Shown here: piece after piece, positions 47,896 through 58,800 of the stretch
Layout of the letters: each line of letters begins with the position of its first letter
How positions within the stretch are numbered: the first letter of the stretch is position 1
Assembly: GCA_028673005.1 (NCBI GenBank)
Contig: CM054115.1
Coordinates: forward strand, 190,720,370 to 190,784,369
Length of the DNA: 64,000 bases
Source of the DNA: Tanypteryx hageni
Taxonomy: Eukaryota; Arthropoda; Insecta; Odonata; Petaluridae
Direction of reading: 5' to 3'
Program-made: the position numbers and the translations under genes
Notes under the pieces: generated by a model
What the model was told of the DNA's origin: nothing
What the model saw: only the letters and a program-made list of their open reading frames with translations
Database searches by the model: none

Positions 47896-48107
47896 GTATC
47901 GAAACGAAATTTTTTTCACTCCGGTTTTCATTCCGGCTCACACAAAACAAAAAAATTCGGTTCGGTTCCGGTTTAGCTCAAGCAACCACCATTGAACCGG
48001 TTCGAACAGGTTTTTTCGCTCCGACATTGAATTTTATTGGAGAAAATTTCAAGAAAATTCCTAAATAATCTTTATCATTTAATGTAATTTCTATTTAAAC
48101 CAAATAC
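47896..48107. repeat. hAT-like left-end fragment
   Basis: CAGGGTATCGAAACGAAAT followed by TTCGGTTCGGTTCCGG words resembles 53239-53382 (CAGGGCATCGAACCAG and ACCGAACCGAAAAC). No right end is found; truncated or interrupted by the 48116 hAT. Confidence 0.4.
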
Positions 48108-48766
48108 GTCTTAACTAGGGAATCCAAGCTCGAGTATCGAGTGCCCGGGTAATCGGAATTTGAAAGCCTTTTTTGTGTACTCGACTACCCGGGTAATTTG
48201 ATCGAGTTGCATATTTTTTATGAAAATTATGCAATTTTCTAACATTTGAACCAACATAAAATAACAAAAATAACGAAAAAGTACGCGTAATACATAACAG
48301 GATGCAGGTGCGCAGCAAAGGGAGGTGAACGGGGCGACCGCCCCGAGCGCCGTAGTCCAAGGGGCGCCGAACAGGCACTTTATTTAATGCATAAATGAGA
48401 CTTTTTAAAAATTAGATATTTTTTGTATTTAAACCCCAAAGTGGGCCACAAGTCGAAAAATGTGGCAGAGACAGATTCACTTCGAGCCGAGCCACGGTAC
48501 ACGCACGAAAATGTTGTGATTTTTCAGCACACACGTTCCGTCTTGTCTTCGAACTTATTACTGCGCAGGAAAAACGAAGAATAAAAACTGTGCGTGTGTG
48601 GCGGCCTTTACAAAGGCAAACAAATCTTTCAGAGCGAGAGATACCCAAATCGTGATCATTGCAAGTTGCGTATCTGAGAGAAGAATCGCTCCTGTTGAAT
48701 AAGACCTATCGCCTCTCTCTTGAGAGTTTTGTATACGCCCTCGGAGGTTAGGATACTCTTTAAAAA

Positions 48767-51318
48767 ATGGATAAAACGAATGATGATCCTGCTGCATTTT
48801 CAAAAAGACCAAATAAGGAAGGAATATTGAATTTTGTCAGCCTAGAAACATTGAATGAAATATTAGCAAAATGTGCTGTAAAGGATGGATTTAGCAATAA
48901 AGGAATAACGTCATCTGAAGCCATTATAGGCTTTGTAAGAAGGCGCAATAACAGCATGCTAAAAAGTGAAACAGCGGTAATGACATACATAATAAAATTC
49001 TATGAAGAAAAAAGGAAGAAATGAAAGCAGCTTTATCGCAACAACAAAAATCTGAAAAGAAATTCAGTCTCACCGTCGACGAATGGAGTGATATAAATGT
49101 CAGAAGATACATGAATATTACAGTCCACTCAGCAGCAATGTCGCCGTTCTAATGCCGCCATAACTCTAGTCAAAGGAAGACTTCATAAGTTTGGAATCGA
49201 TATGGATTCTGATGTCGTCGGATCAACTCAAGACGGAGCTGCATTAATGGTAAAATATGGAAGGAATATTCCGGCATTGGCTCAGTTATGCTACAACCAT
49301 GGAATCCATCTTGGTGTTCTTGATGTATTTTACGATAAATCAGTCCAGCCTCTCACTGTTTACGAAGAAGAGAATGATGAAGATGAAGAATTTCAAGATG
49401 GTGATGATTACGCTGATCAGGATGAGGAGGATATAGGTAATACTGAAATTGATACGTGTGTTGTTGATGGCAGTTTGGATTTTGAACCGGAGAGTCTCAG
49501 TAAATTTTCACAAGTTCGTAGAGACATTGGAATTGTTCTTGCGGAGGCAAGAAAACTTATGAAATTTTTCAAAATATGTGCTGTAAGAAAAAAGAAGGCA
49601 AGAAACTACGATTGTTACTTGTTTGCAAGACTCGATGGAACTTCATTATTCAAATGGTGAATCGTTTTTTAAAATTGAATGACTGCATAAACAAGGCTTT
49701 GATGGAGTTCGGCCAGCAAAAATTTAAATATACAAATGCCAGCGTTTTAAAGAAAATAACGGAAGTTCTGCAACCTGTCGAGCTTGCTGTCAAGGAGTTA
49801 AGCAAAAAGGACAGCAATTTACTGAAAGCTGAAGGAGTTTGCATCTTTCTTTTGAATAAATTACAACTAGCAGATACGGATCTCGTTACTGAAATTATGG
49901 ATGCCTTAAATAAGTTAGGAAAGTGTACAGTGTATCACAAACAGGCGCATTTCTTACGATGGAGTATTTAAAACTATTCGATAGAATTTGACCAAACACA
50001 CACTATAAAACAGCAAAACACCACTATCCGATTGTATCTCTGTCTATTCAAAATTCTTCTTCCCCCTTAGTAGGTACATCAAAAGACATATTACGTAATT
50101 TTAATGACTAAAACTGCAAAACGATATATCAGAAATGATTCCAGGGAAACATTCAATTTTAATTTACCGATTTATTTTTTAATCAGTTTTAATCAACCAA
50201 ACAACCGAAAACTGTTTAAAACACCTCATTTGAAATCAGTTGTAATATTTACGTTTACGTTTTTTCTTCCTCTTAGACAATACATTTCCTTCAGCTTACA
50301 AAATCTTTCATCCACGCGTAATGAAATTAAATGCATTTTTGTAATTATAGCAGATATGATCAGATCTTATTTACTTCCGTAATCAATAAGATTGCTTACG
50401 TTGACAACAATTACGTAGCTGTGCATGCATTTTTCTTAGTTCAAAGGGAATTACGACTTTATCGTTCAATTTTCTTGATAACGGCTACCCCTACGATAAC
50501 AATGCAGAGGAAAAGAAATACTCTACGTTACTTGTTCTACAAGAATGTTTAAAAAGTATTTCGATATGATCAAAAATATACGAGATACGACAGAAAGTTC
50601 ATTTTTTGTCACCAGTCATCTGGCACCCCTGATGGCTTGCGTGATTCATTTATGTGATTTTCTTATTGTAACTGACTGTGAGTCATTAATATCAAATTTC
50701 ATAAAAATCCGTTCGGTAGAAGCCGGGAACGAACATGCGGACGGACGGACAAACCGACGCTAATAGGCGCTTATTATGGAAGCGAAACGCGCCTAAAAAA
50801 AGAATTGATGAAAGACGACACAATGTTATTGTGTCGTTGCTTTTTTGCAGAGTGGCATTTGTCCTAACTCCCACTTGAATGATCATTTTACATATTCTTC
50901 AAAAAATGTAATCAAATCATTGGCAAATGATACATTTGAGAGGTTGTTTGGTGAAGATGAACATGAAAATGAGCAACAAGAACCACCTACGGAAAATGAA
51001 GGTTCAGCTAGTTCTGTGTATGATGAGCTGCAGAAAACAATACAATCTGTTATGGCTATTCCGAAAGAAATACAACAAAATCAGCAATGGACAAGGAACT
51101 AAAATTGATTGAAGGAAATCATGGCAAAAGAGGAAGGATACCGCACAGAAAAATTATTCCAGGCTTTGATAACAATTCACCCTTCTTCAACAATTAGCGA
51201 GAAAGTGTTCTCAGTAGCTTCAAACTTCATTACTAATTGTAAGATCCGAAACCAGTTAAAAATGTATACCTTAAATGGCCTTGTATTTCTTAAATATTAT
51301 TTTATGAATAAAAAATAA
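48767..51318 (+). pseudogene. hAT transposase, broken and interrupted
   Basis: Starts MDKTNDDPAAFSKRPNKEGI. After a frameshift come KKFSLTVDEWSDINVRRYMN (first Asp region) and, after further stops, HKFGIDMDSDVVGSTQDGAA (second Asp), an acidic linker (YEEENDEDEEFQDGDDY), LVCKTRWNFIIQMVNRFLKL, and LKKITEVLQPVELAVKELSK. Then about 0.85 kb of foreign sequence, and the dimerisation end HPSSTISEKVFSVASNFIT...LKYYF at 51109-51318. The order is that of hAT transposases with BED-type relatives. The block with the catalytic Glu is lost or displaced. Not functional. Confidence 0.85.
49975..50815. mobile_element. Unclassified insertion inside the hAT
   Basis: AT-rich DNA between two hAT coding blocks, ending with CGGACGGACGGACAAACCGACG and GGAAGCGAAACGCGCC, words like those at the ends of the 5786-type repeat. 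No inverted tips or target duplication were found, so the limits are approximate. Confidence 0.4.
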
Positions 51319-51438
51319 ATTAATTTAAAAAATATATTTTTTTTTCTGAATTTCCCGGGTGTCCGGGTTTTTCATAAAAGAATTACTTTATTACCCGGGT
51401 AGTTCAAAATCCGGGTATTTGGATTCTCTAGTCTTAAC

Positions 51439-52256
51439 TATCGCAAGTCAAGAAGACAAAAATAGATATACACACGGAACATCGCGCAAACGTCCTCTCC
51501 CACTATGTAAGTAACAGTAAAACTTTGTATGAATTCCCTTCTTACATTTTTCGTTATTCAATTTTATACGACTTTGTCTACTACTGTTCTATAGGAATTA
51601 AATACATTTTTTCTTTTTAGCGCTTAAAAAAGCGATTAAAAATTATTTCTTGTCTTTAATTTGTTGTAAAACCTTTGTTATTCTTTCAAAAGTCAAATTT
51701 TATTTGATTTTACAATTCTAATATTCACATTCCAATATAAGCAGATACTCTCATTATCATGATGAATTGACGCCAACAGTACTCATGCACGTACTTGAAC
51801 AGGTACAATAATATTAATTCACATTTGTATGTAGAATGTAATTCGTAGAGAGTTGTTCAAAGAATAGTTACCTAACTATTTTTAAATACAATAATTTAGA
51901 TGTTAATATTACAAATATCATACAATATGTATTTACACAAATTTTCTTAAGGCGACAAATATGTATACACAGTAATATATAACAAGTAAGAATGCCTAAA
52001 AAAGACGACTGCGGAGCGATCCTTCCGATAAGATTTAGAGAAAGACTACCAGAATGTTAGCGTTCAATGCATATGGGGAAGGGATGAAAGTTTATGGGGA
52101 CAATGACCTCCAACTTTAAGCAAAATCCAAATTAAGAATCGTGAAACATTTTTACTCGGAACACTCCACAAAGTAGGCTTAGGAGGAGAGTACCAAGATG
52201 AGTAGCTGCTGTCTTCAAAGAATCAATAACAACAAGTTCCTTTCCACTAGCCTCGT
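51439..52256. other. No gene seen
   Basis: AT-rich unique DNA; no open frame above 60 codons. Confidence 0.4.
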
Positions 52257-52260
52257 TTAA

Positions 52261-53148
52261 CCCTGCGGTACTCGCGTTAACTTTTCAATGGCCAGTACTC
52301 GCGTGGGGTACTCCTGACAACCCACAGATTTTTTGTTATAAAAAATTATTGCTATTATTCAATTAATTCTTTATTTTATTCTATTTATAATCATTTATAA
52401 GTGAATTTTTGAGAAGTTCCACATGATTTTTCACTATTTATCTATTTCGAAAAAAAAAGTCTTTAGGTACACTTTCATGGATATTTTCTGATGTCACTCT
52501 ATGAGTAAGTTGACAGTTTTTAGGAATATACTTCTAATATCGTCGGTTCAATTAAAGAAATCAGACGTCCCACAATAGAACAAAAATAATAATTGTACAT
52601 GAGAGGCAAAACCGTTTTCCACATGAAGACCTTGAAAACTGTATTTGCTTTACTTTTTCAGTTTGAATATTCGTGCAATTCAGTATAATTTTAATAATAG
52701 TACTGTCAAATATCACTCGGAAACAGTCTACAGGAGGGGTCAAAAAAGAAACCTAATATTGAAATAATAAAAATTACAAAACTTGTAGTAGGTGAAGCAC
52801 CTGCTGAGATGCGGTCTCTAATTACGGGAAATTACACATTATATGACGACAATCAGTGAATAAACGAAACTATTGAGAAACAATCTCAAATTTCGTGAAA
52901 TAATAAAAAAAATTTCAGAATAAAATACCAACAACGTCCGCACAAAGGAAAAAGTGCTGATTTCCGTAATGTACAATACAGAACTCTCTTAGAAAAACGT
53001 ACAAACTCAAAGGAATACCACAGAGAACAGAAAATGCTTAGCAGAAAATGTTCCAAACACATGTCATTCTAGCTACTGAAGGGTAGAGTACAACAGAAAG
53101 GAACTTATGCCTGGGGTGTCTACAGCACCCCACGCGAGTACCACAGGG
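52261..53148 (-). mobile_element. piggyBac-like element, TTAA-flanked, internally deleted
   Basis: Tips CCCTG(C/T)GGTACTCGCG on both sides, TTAA at 52257-52260 and 53149-53152. A second GTACTCGCGTGGGGT word lies inside the left end. The minus frame at 52743-52561 begins TPPVDCFRVIFDSTIIKII, which resembles the N-terminal PxxYFxLFFDxELIxxIV region of piggyBac transposases. The rest of the gene is absent (888 bp in all). A different family from the relic at 13996. Confidence 0.85.
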
Positions 53149-53238
53149 TTAACAGCGTTCTGGGAAACCTCATCAGGACGTATACTTGACCCTCTCTCTA
53201 TGTATTGAGATACCCATGGAAAATCCCACTATTGAACC

Positions 53239-53382
53239 AGGGCATCGAACCAGAACCGAACCGAAAACAGAAACCAAAAAAAGCCGTTATTTTAGCTGCA
53301 ATGAAACCGAACCCGAACCGAAAAAATATTTTTCTGAATCCGAACCGAAAACCGTTATTATTTCGTTCCATTGTTTCGGTTC
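53239..53382. repeat. hAT-like left-end fragment
   Basis: CAGGGCATCGAACCAGAAC and repeated GAACCGAA words, related to 47896-48107. It is cut by the element at 53391. Confidence 0.35.
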
Positions 53383-53390
53383 GCATAAAC

Positions 53391-54427
53391 CAGGGGTCGG
53401 CAACCTTTTCCCGTTGAGTGCCACTCTTAACCAATATTCACTAACTATGGCCCTACTCGCGTGCCACCCTTCAAGTAGTGTTGTCCATAACGCTTACAAA
53501 AAGATGAGATTTATATTTTAACAATATAATTAAGGTATGGATTTTTCGGGTTTAAAAAAATTTCATTCGGAGGGTAAATATCGTGTTTTATTATTTTCCT
53601 TTTCATTCAGGTTAAAATCGGGTATAAATAAGCTACAGATTTTTCAAGGATTTAATAAAAGTTCAATCGCGGGTAATTTTCGCGTTTTTCTATTTTGTAA
53701 TTTGGATAAAATGATTTTTAAATTAAAATATTGTTTAAAAATTTGTTCAGAAATCAAAATTTTTTTCTTTAAGTATGGTTGAGAGCGTGATATCTTGTGT
53801 TAAACGCCTCCAGGTGGAGAGGAACACCACGCAGGCTGCACAAACATCTTGCTTCCCGCTCAACTTCTTTTGAAAACACAACAGGTATTAGTGAAATAAT
53901 TTTTCTTTCGTAGCGTTTTCAACTAACAGACACTTGGGCTCTTTTTTCCTTATCCTATCAAAGTTCTAACAGCGACTAACTAAGGCGCGAGCAAACCAAG
54001 GGGATTAAGATTGTGTTGCAAAGTAAGCTTACGAATAAATTGCTTACAAAGAGAATAAACAGACTGATCACGAACATCTCGGACTGCAATCAAGTGCTGA
54101 GGTGCCTACAAGCGCCAGAACAGAAATTCTGTGACCAAATATAAAAAATGTGTTTAAAGAAAACTAATAATTTCGGGTATTTTTCGAGTTTTACCCGAAC
54201 TTTAAAAAAGGCAATCGGAGGGTAAAAACCTGGTAATAATCGGGTAAAACCCGAAAAATCCATACCCTAAATATAATGCGGTATCTTTACAATAGGAAAT
54301 GCTAGTGAAATCAAAGATAAATTCTTATAATTGCATATCTTTGTAATTCTTCTTTTAAATATCGTGCCATATAAAATCTCTTCGAGTGCCATGTTTTGGC
54401 ACGCGTGCCGTTGGTTGCCGATCCCTG
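53391..54427. mobile_element. hAT MITE with perfect 8-bp duplication, interrupted
   Basis: Tips CAGGGGTCGGCAACC and (reversed) CAGGGATCGGCAACC; GCATAAAC repeated exactly at 53383-53390 and 54428-54435. Without the nested element the MITE is about 290 bp, similar to the other hAT MITEs here. No transposase. Confidence 0.92.
53532..54270. mobile_element. Second hAT-like element nested in the MITE
   Basis: Tips AAGGTATGGATTTTTCGGG and (reversed) TTAGGGTATGGATTTTTCGG, flanked by ATATAATT and ATATAATG (seven of eight). 739 bp, no transposase recognised; GGGTAAAACCCG words near the tips resemble the style of the 48116 hAT ends. Confidence 0.75.
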
Positions 54428-54639
54428 GCATAAACAGTGGGAGAGAAAGAAGGGTTTTTTCTTTTTCTTTATCATGAGTCTTTTTTGAAAGCCTCACTTT
54501 TCAACACCAAATAAGGCAAAAGCTATTTCTTTTATTGAGAATACATGGTCCTAAGCCTTTGGAGAGATGCATCTTTGTGATAATATCAGTCGGTTTAATG
54601 GTGGGATTTTCCATTGGCATCTCAATACACAAAACATTT

Positions 54640-54757
54640 TCCCCTATAATGCATTGTTTAAGAGATATTATAAAAACTAATTTTTTAGCTGCCACCACAT
54701 ACTGGCGGCTATTGTTAACAATTGACGCTTAGTTACGTCTTAGTAACGCTCCTTTTT
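54640..54757 (+). repeat. CTTTCTCC repeat, copy 6 (internal fragment)
   Basis: CATTGTTTAAGAGATAT to GACGCTTAGTTACGTCTTAG, ending where copy 7 starts. Confidence 0.75.
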
Positions 54758-56030
54758 ATTACTTTCTCCATATACGTAGTATAGGGGAAAGTATTGTATT
54801 CATGAAAAAAATCGACTTCGAGATTTCAACGGAAATACACGTTTTGAAGTCCCCTGAACACTTTTTGACCATTTTATAGATGATGTCTGTGTGTGTGTGT
54901 GATAGCTTTTTGTTGGTACTCTAACTCAAAAACTATTAATCAATTGAACGCGAAATTTGACATTTAACATTTTTATAAAAGTCCCAAGAAATGATTAGTT
55001 TTTGGTAGAAATCGGTCAATCGGAAGTGGGTGTTTACTCTTGTCACTTATCCGTTATTTTGAAATATTTGATAAATGTAAAATTCTGATGTGGCCACCAC
55101 ATGACTTTCTCCATATCTGTAATATTTGTAAAAAATCCAAATAGGTTATATAATAATAAATATTTTAAGAAACTGCGAGAAAATTTTAGACTTTACATAG
55201 GACAGAAATAAACTCAAGCCATAGCCTTCTGATATTGGATATAGCCACAAAGCTCCAACAATTAAGAAAAGAAAAATGAGCGTTACTAAAACGTAACTAA
55301 GCGTCAATTGTTAACAATAGTCGTCGGTAGGTGGTGTGGTGGTGGCAGCTAAAAATATAAGATATCTGTTAAACAATGCATTATATGGGGAAATGTTTCA
55401 AACAAAGGTTGTATAAAATTACATTTCCTACAACTGTTATGCCAGTACATTTTTACATTTATCAAAAATTAAAGAAATTATTTCCAAATAACGAATAAGT
55501 GACAAGAGTAAAAACCTACTTCCGTTTGACCGATTTTTACCAAAAATTAATGTTTTTGCGACTTTTAAAAAATGTTAAATATAAAATTTCACGCTGACCT
55601 GATTAATAGTTTTTAAGTAAGAGCACTTACAAAAAGCTATGTGTGTGTATATGGAGAAAGTAAAAATGTATTGGAATAAAAGTTGTAGGAAATGTAATTT
55701 TGTTTGAATCAATCTTCCATAAAATGCATTGTTTAAGAGATATCTTATATTTTTAGTTGCCACCATCACGCCACAAACCGTCCACTAATGCTAGCAATTA
55801 ACGCTTAGTTACGTGTTATTGTTAGTAACGCTCCTTTTTCTTTTCTTAATTGTTGGAGCTTTGTGGCTATATCCAATAACAGAAGGGTATGGTTTGAGTT
55901 TATTTCTGTTCTTTGTAATGTCTAAAATTTTCTCGCATTTTCTTAAAATATTTATTATTATCAAACATATTTGGAATTTTTAGAAAAATTACAGATATGG
56001 AGAAAGTCATATGGTGGCCCCATCAGATTT
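54758..56030 (+). repeat. CTTTCTCC repeat, copy 7, split by copy 8
   Basis: The first part 54758-55082 and the second part 55661-56030 together form one near full-length unit in register. The join is AAATGTAAAA / AAATGTATTGG. It ends ATATGGAGAAAGTCATATGG / CCCCATCAGATTTT. Confidence 0.85.
55083..55660 (-). repeat. CTTTCTCC repeat, copy 8, inserted in copy 7
   Basis: Reverse orientation, with TAAAA at 55078-55082 and again at 55661-55665, a 5-bp target duplication. This insertion defines the unit ends: CTTTCTCCATATAC at one side and GGCCACATCAGAA at the other. The ends are not inverted repeats of each other, although ATATGGAGAAAG lies about 25 bases inside the latter end. Like copy 1 it lacks about 100 bp near the 5' end. 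Confidence 0.85.
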
Positions 56031-56206
56031 TGTTCTTAATTGTTGGAGATTCCTGGCTATATCCAATATTAGAAGGCTACGGTATGAGTCTATTTCTGTT
56101 CTTTGTAGTCTTTAAACTTTTCTCCCACTTCCTTACGTATCATTTAACCTATTTGGGATTTTTGGAAATATTAAAGGTATGGAGAGAGTCATGTGGTGGC
56201 TTTTTT
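56031..56206 (+). repeat. CTTTCTCC repeat, copy 9 (3' part only)
   Basis: CTTAATTGTTGGAG to ATGGAGAGAGTCATGTGG, directly following copy 7. Confidence 0.8.
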
Positions 56207-56214
56207 CGAAGGTA

Positions 56215-56345
56215 ATGTGATGCTTGGGAGCCTTTGATATAGTCCGTTCTTACACCTACTCCGGCATGACGAACACAAACATCCATTCCCTAGGCTGGAT
56301 TCTAACCCACGGTCTTGGCATCCGTCGGCAGATACTCGATCCAGG
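56215..56345 (-). repeat. tRNA-like SINE fragment (family D)
   Basis: Minus strand: an A-box-like region TCGAGTATCTGCCGACGG, then GTGGGTTAGAATCC (B box with one change) and GGAATGGATGTTTGTGTTCG. I recall similar tRNA-derived words in other arthropods, unchecked. Different from families A-C. Confidence 0.5.
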
Positions 56346-57260
56346 CGTCTTCTATGAGAGGGAGGGGGAGAAAGAGGGAGTAAAAGGTGAGGAATGATGT
56401 GCATATACGTATATAATACCTATATATGTAATCGTGTGTGTGTACGCATGCAGTTGCTTTATTCCATCTGGAAGCGATAAATAACATTTCTCAGGTGAAG
56501 ATGTATAACAGCCTCTCCCTCACGGACACTTAAATGTTTCCTTATCTTCGTTATCACTCGTTAGGCTCGCCTCCGTTTACCCTTTCTCCTCGTCCCTCCA
56601 TTCCTTCCTCTCAACTCCTTCCGCTCCATTCGCTCCCTGCTACCGCTCTATTCTCTCTCTCGCCGTACACTTCCTCCGATTATTCTCTCCACGATCCTTC
56701 CTCCCTTTAACCCATTCTGTCCTCCTCCCTCCCCCAATTATTCCCTCTCCCTCCACTCTTCCTCTTTTGCCTCGTTCCATCCGCTTTACGGCTTCCAATC
56801 TCCAAGGGTCGATTCGTGGGAGTAAATCCCAGATGCCTCACCCGGCTCATATGAGGGGGCAGAGGAGGAGACAGAGAGGGCGCAGAGGGGCAGAGGGGGT
56901 GGCAGAGGGGGTGGCAGAGGGAAGAAGTGGGTGGCAGAGGGGACAGAGGGGGTGGCAGAGGGAAGGAGTGGCGAATTTCATGTGCGTGGGAGCGGAGGTG
57001 GAGCGAGATGGGTTTCTGGACCGTTGGGAGGGCGAGGCGGGGAGTGTGTGTGGCGATGGGGGTGGATGGATGGAGCCGAGAGGCGCGCCATTGTGGAGAT
57101 GGGAACAGGTGGTGGTAGGTGGGGGCGTGGTGGTGGAAGGGGGTGGCGATGGGGGCCGTCACGCCCGCTGGGAAAATATATATTTGGCCGTCGGACTCGT
57201 CGATATGGCCAACCTTCCGTCACCCATTTGCCAAACTCATGACTTTATTTGATTTTTCCC
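56346..57260. promoter_or_regulatory. GC-rich, low-complexity island
   Basis: C+T-rich on the plus strand to about 56760, then G+A-rich with GGGGTGGCAGAGG repeats (56850-56960) and GTGG-rich DNA to 57160. Large overlapping frames on both strands (to 161 codons) are mutual shadows without domains. Its right edge (TTTGGCCGTCGGACTCGTCG) is unique. It could be a promoter-proximal island; nothing proves it. Confidence 0.2.
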
Positions 57261-58548
57261 CCCAGCTCTCCTGCTTCTCCCTTCGTACGTATTATAGTAA
57301 AGGCTTATTATCAAGACCGAGTGTGTGAATTCGCACGTTTGTTGTTGTTTGAAGTTAATTAATCAGTGAAATAGTAAATGCCCTGTATATGTATGCGTGC
57401 ATGTGTAAATGTAAATGTGTATGCGTCCGTGTGTATAATATAAGGTGATAGAAAAGGTATTTTATAATAATTTCAGATGCTCTTCATAAACATTACCGTT
57501 ATTTACTTGCATCCGGCTGAAAATATTTTAAATTTGAAGTAATACTAAAAAATGTATCCGAATACCATCGCTTTTGTCGTGAAGGTTTCTGAAAATAGCT
57601 ATTTCATAACATCATGAATCCTCCATTCATTCAGTGTATTTAGTCTTAAAGCGCTTATATCTTTCCTCTTCACGGTTATTTTGGCGCTCTTGAGTGACGG
57701 CAAATAAGAGTACTGAAGCTTCCTCGTCCTTATTTTGGTGGTAGTATGTACCGAAAATGTTGAATATTTTATTGCATATTCTGGATTCCTTTCAGTCTAC
57801 AGTCAAAACTTAATGATTCACATTTACTAAAAAATGTTTTGATGCCCCAGGTGCGCCGATTTTTTCATTTAAAAGTTGAGATGATACTCCGATGAAAGTT
57901 TAAATGCAAGAGGGGCTTGGTTTCCATGAATGCTAACACCTGAGGGACACTTAATTTTTAATTTCTCTTTCCCTAAAGCGGAAGGGGCAAAAATTTAGCA
58001 TTTGTTTTAAGGTTTTTTAAGGAATCTTTTAATGAAGCATGTGTCTTTAATAATTTTTATCAAAAGTATCTCAGTCTATAGCTTCCTCGGGAGTAATTGT
58101 ACTTGCCGTAAATATTGCTCTTTTCTTTCTGTGAGGAAAGGAACTATTTGGGTTACAAAGAAAACGTAGGAAAAAATGATTCATTTTACATAAATTCACA
58201 ATCAAATGAATGTCTCTATCCATGATATTTCTAATGAAATGAATTATATTGAGGTTTTGAAGAAATCATTAAGCAGCAAAGGTTGTCAATACTGATTAAT
58301 TTTTCCATATAATGTCGCATGGATTAATTAATATTCCCAGGCATTGCGCTGTGACAAACATTAACTAAAGATAATCATCGTCGGTAATCGGTCCCCAGAA
58401 AGGTCGGTTATTATTGGCTAAACTGTTTTCTTCATATATTTACGTCTTCTAGAGCATTCCTCTTTTCCGGCTTTATCACCTAGTTATTTTTCACTTGATG
58501 CCTTTTCGTTTCTCTTCCTCATATACCCTCACGTTTTCCATCAATCGC
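57261..58548. other. No gene seen
   Basis: AT-rich unique DNA, short GT stretches only. Confidence 0.4.
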
Positions 58549-58800
58549 TGGGGGATGGCGGTGGGGGAGTGGTTAGAGCGTTGGCGATTCGGTCCCTGGT
58601 TCGAACCCGGCGGAGGTCGAATTTTTCAACCTGGGATCAGGGACGTAAAGCAGTTGGTCCCCTTGGTGCTCTTCGTTAAGAGTATGCTAATGCCAGCACC
58701 GGTTTTCCTTCCTCCCTTGTGTGCATGTTCGGTGTGGAAGGAGTCATAGTTGTAATAATACAAGAGGTTAATTAGCAAGAAATTTCATACAAACAAACAA
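58549..58800 (+). repeat. tRNA-derived SINE (family A), best reference copy
   Basis: Head GGGGGAGTGGTTAGAGCG with B box GGTTCGAACCC (58598-58608), then GGAGGTCGAATTTTTCAACC, a shortened core CCTTGGTGCTCTTCGTTAAG and the tail AATAATACAAGAGGTTAATT ending in an ACAAACAAACAA-like stretch. The anticodon region is deleted and the CCTTCGGAAGG part of the core is missing. Confidence 0.82.

Larger units (their letters stand above)
48116..51430 (+). mobile_element. hAT element with perfect 8-bp target duplication
   Basis: Tips TAGGGAATCCAA and (reversed) TAGAGAATCCAAA, with GTCTTAAC repeated exactly at 48108-48115 and 51431-51438. CCCGGGTAAT and ACCCGGGTAG words lie inside the tips. The 3315 bp hold a broken hAT transposase (48767-51318), a GC-rich fragment related to the 17-kb MITE (about 48310-48370), and extra DNA of unknown origin at about 49975-50815 that separates the last coding block. 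Confidence 0.93.

Noticed and set aside
56707..57252. Open frames of 151 and 161 codons on opposite strands
   Set aside because: Mutual shadows in a GC-rich low-complexity island, no recognisable domain.
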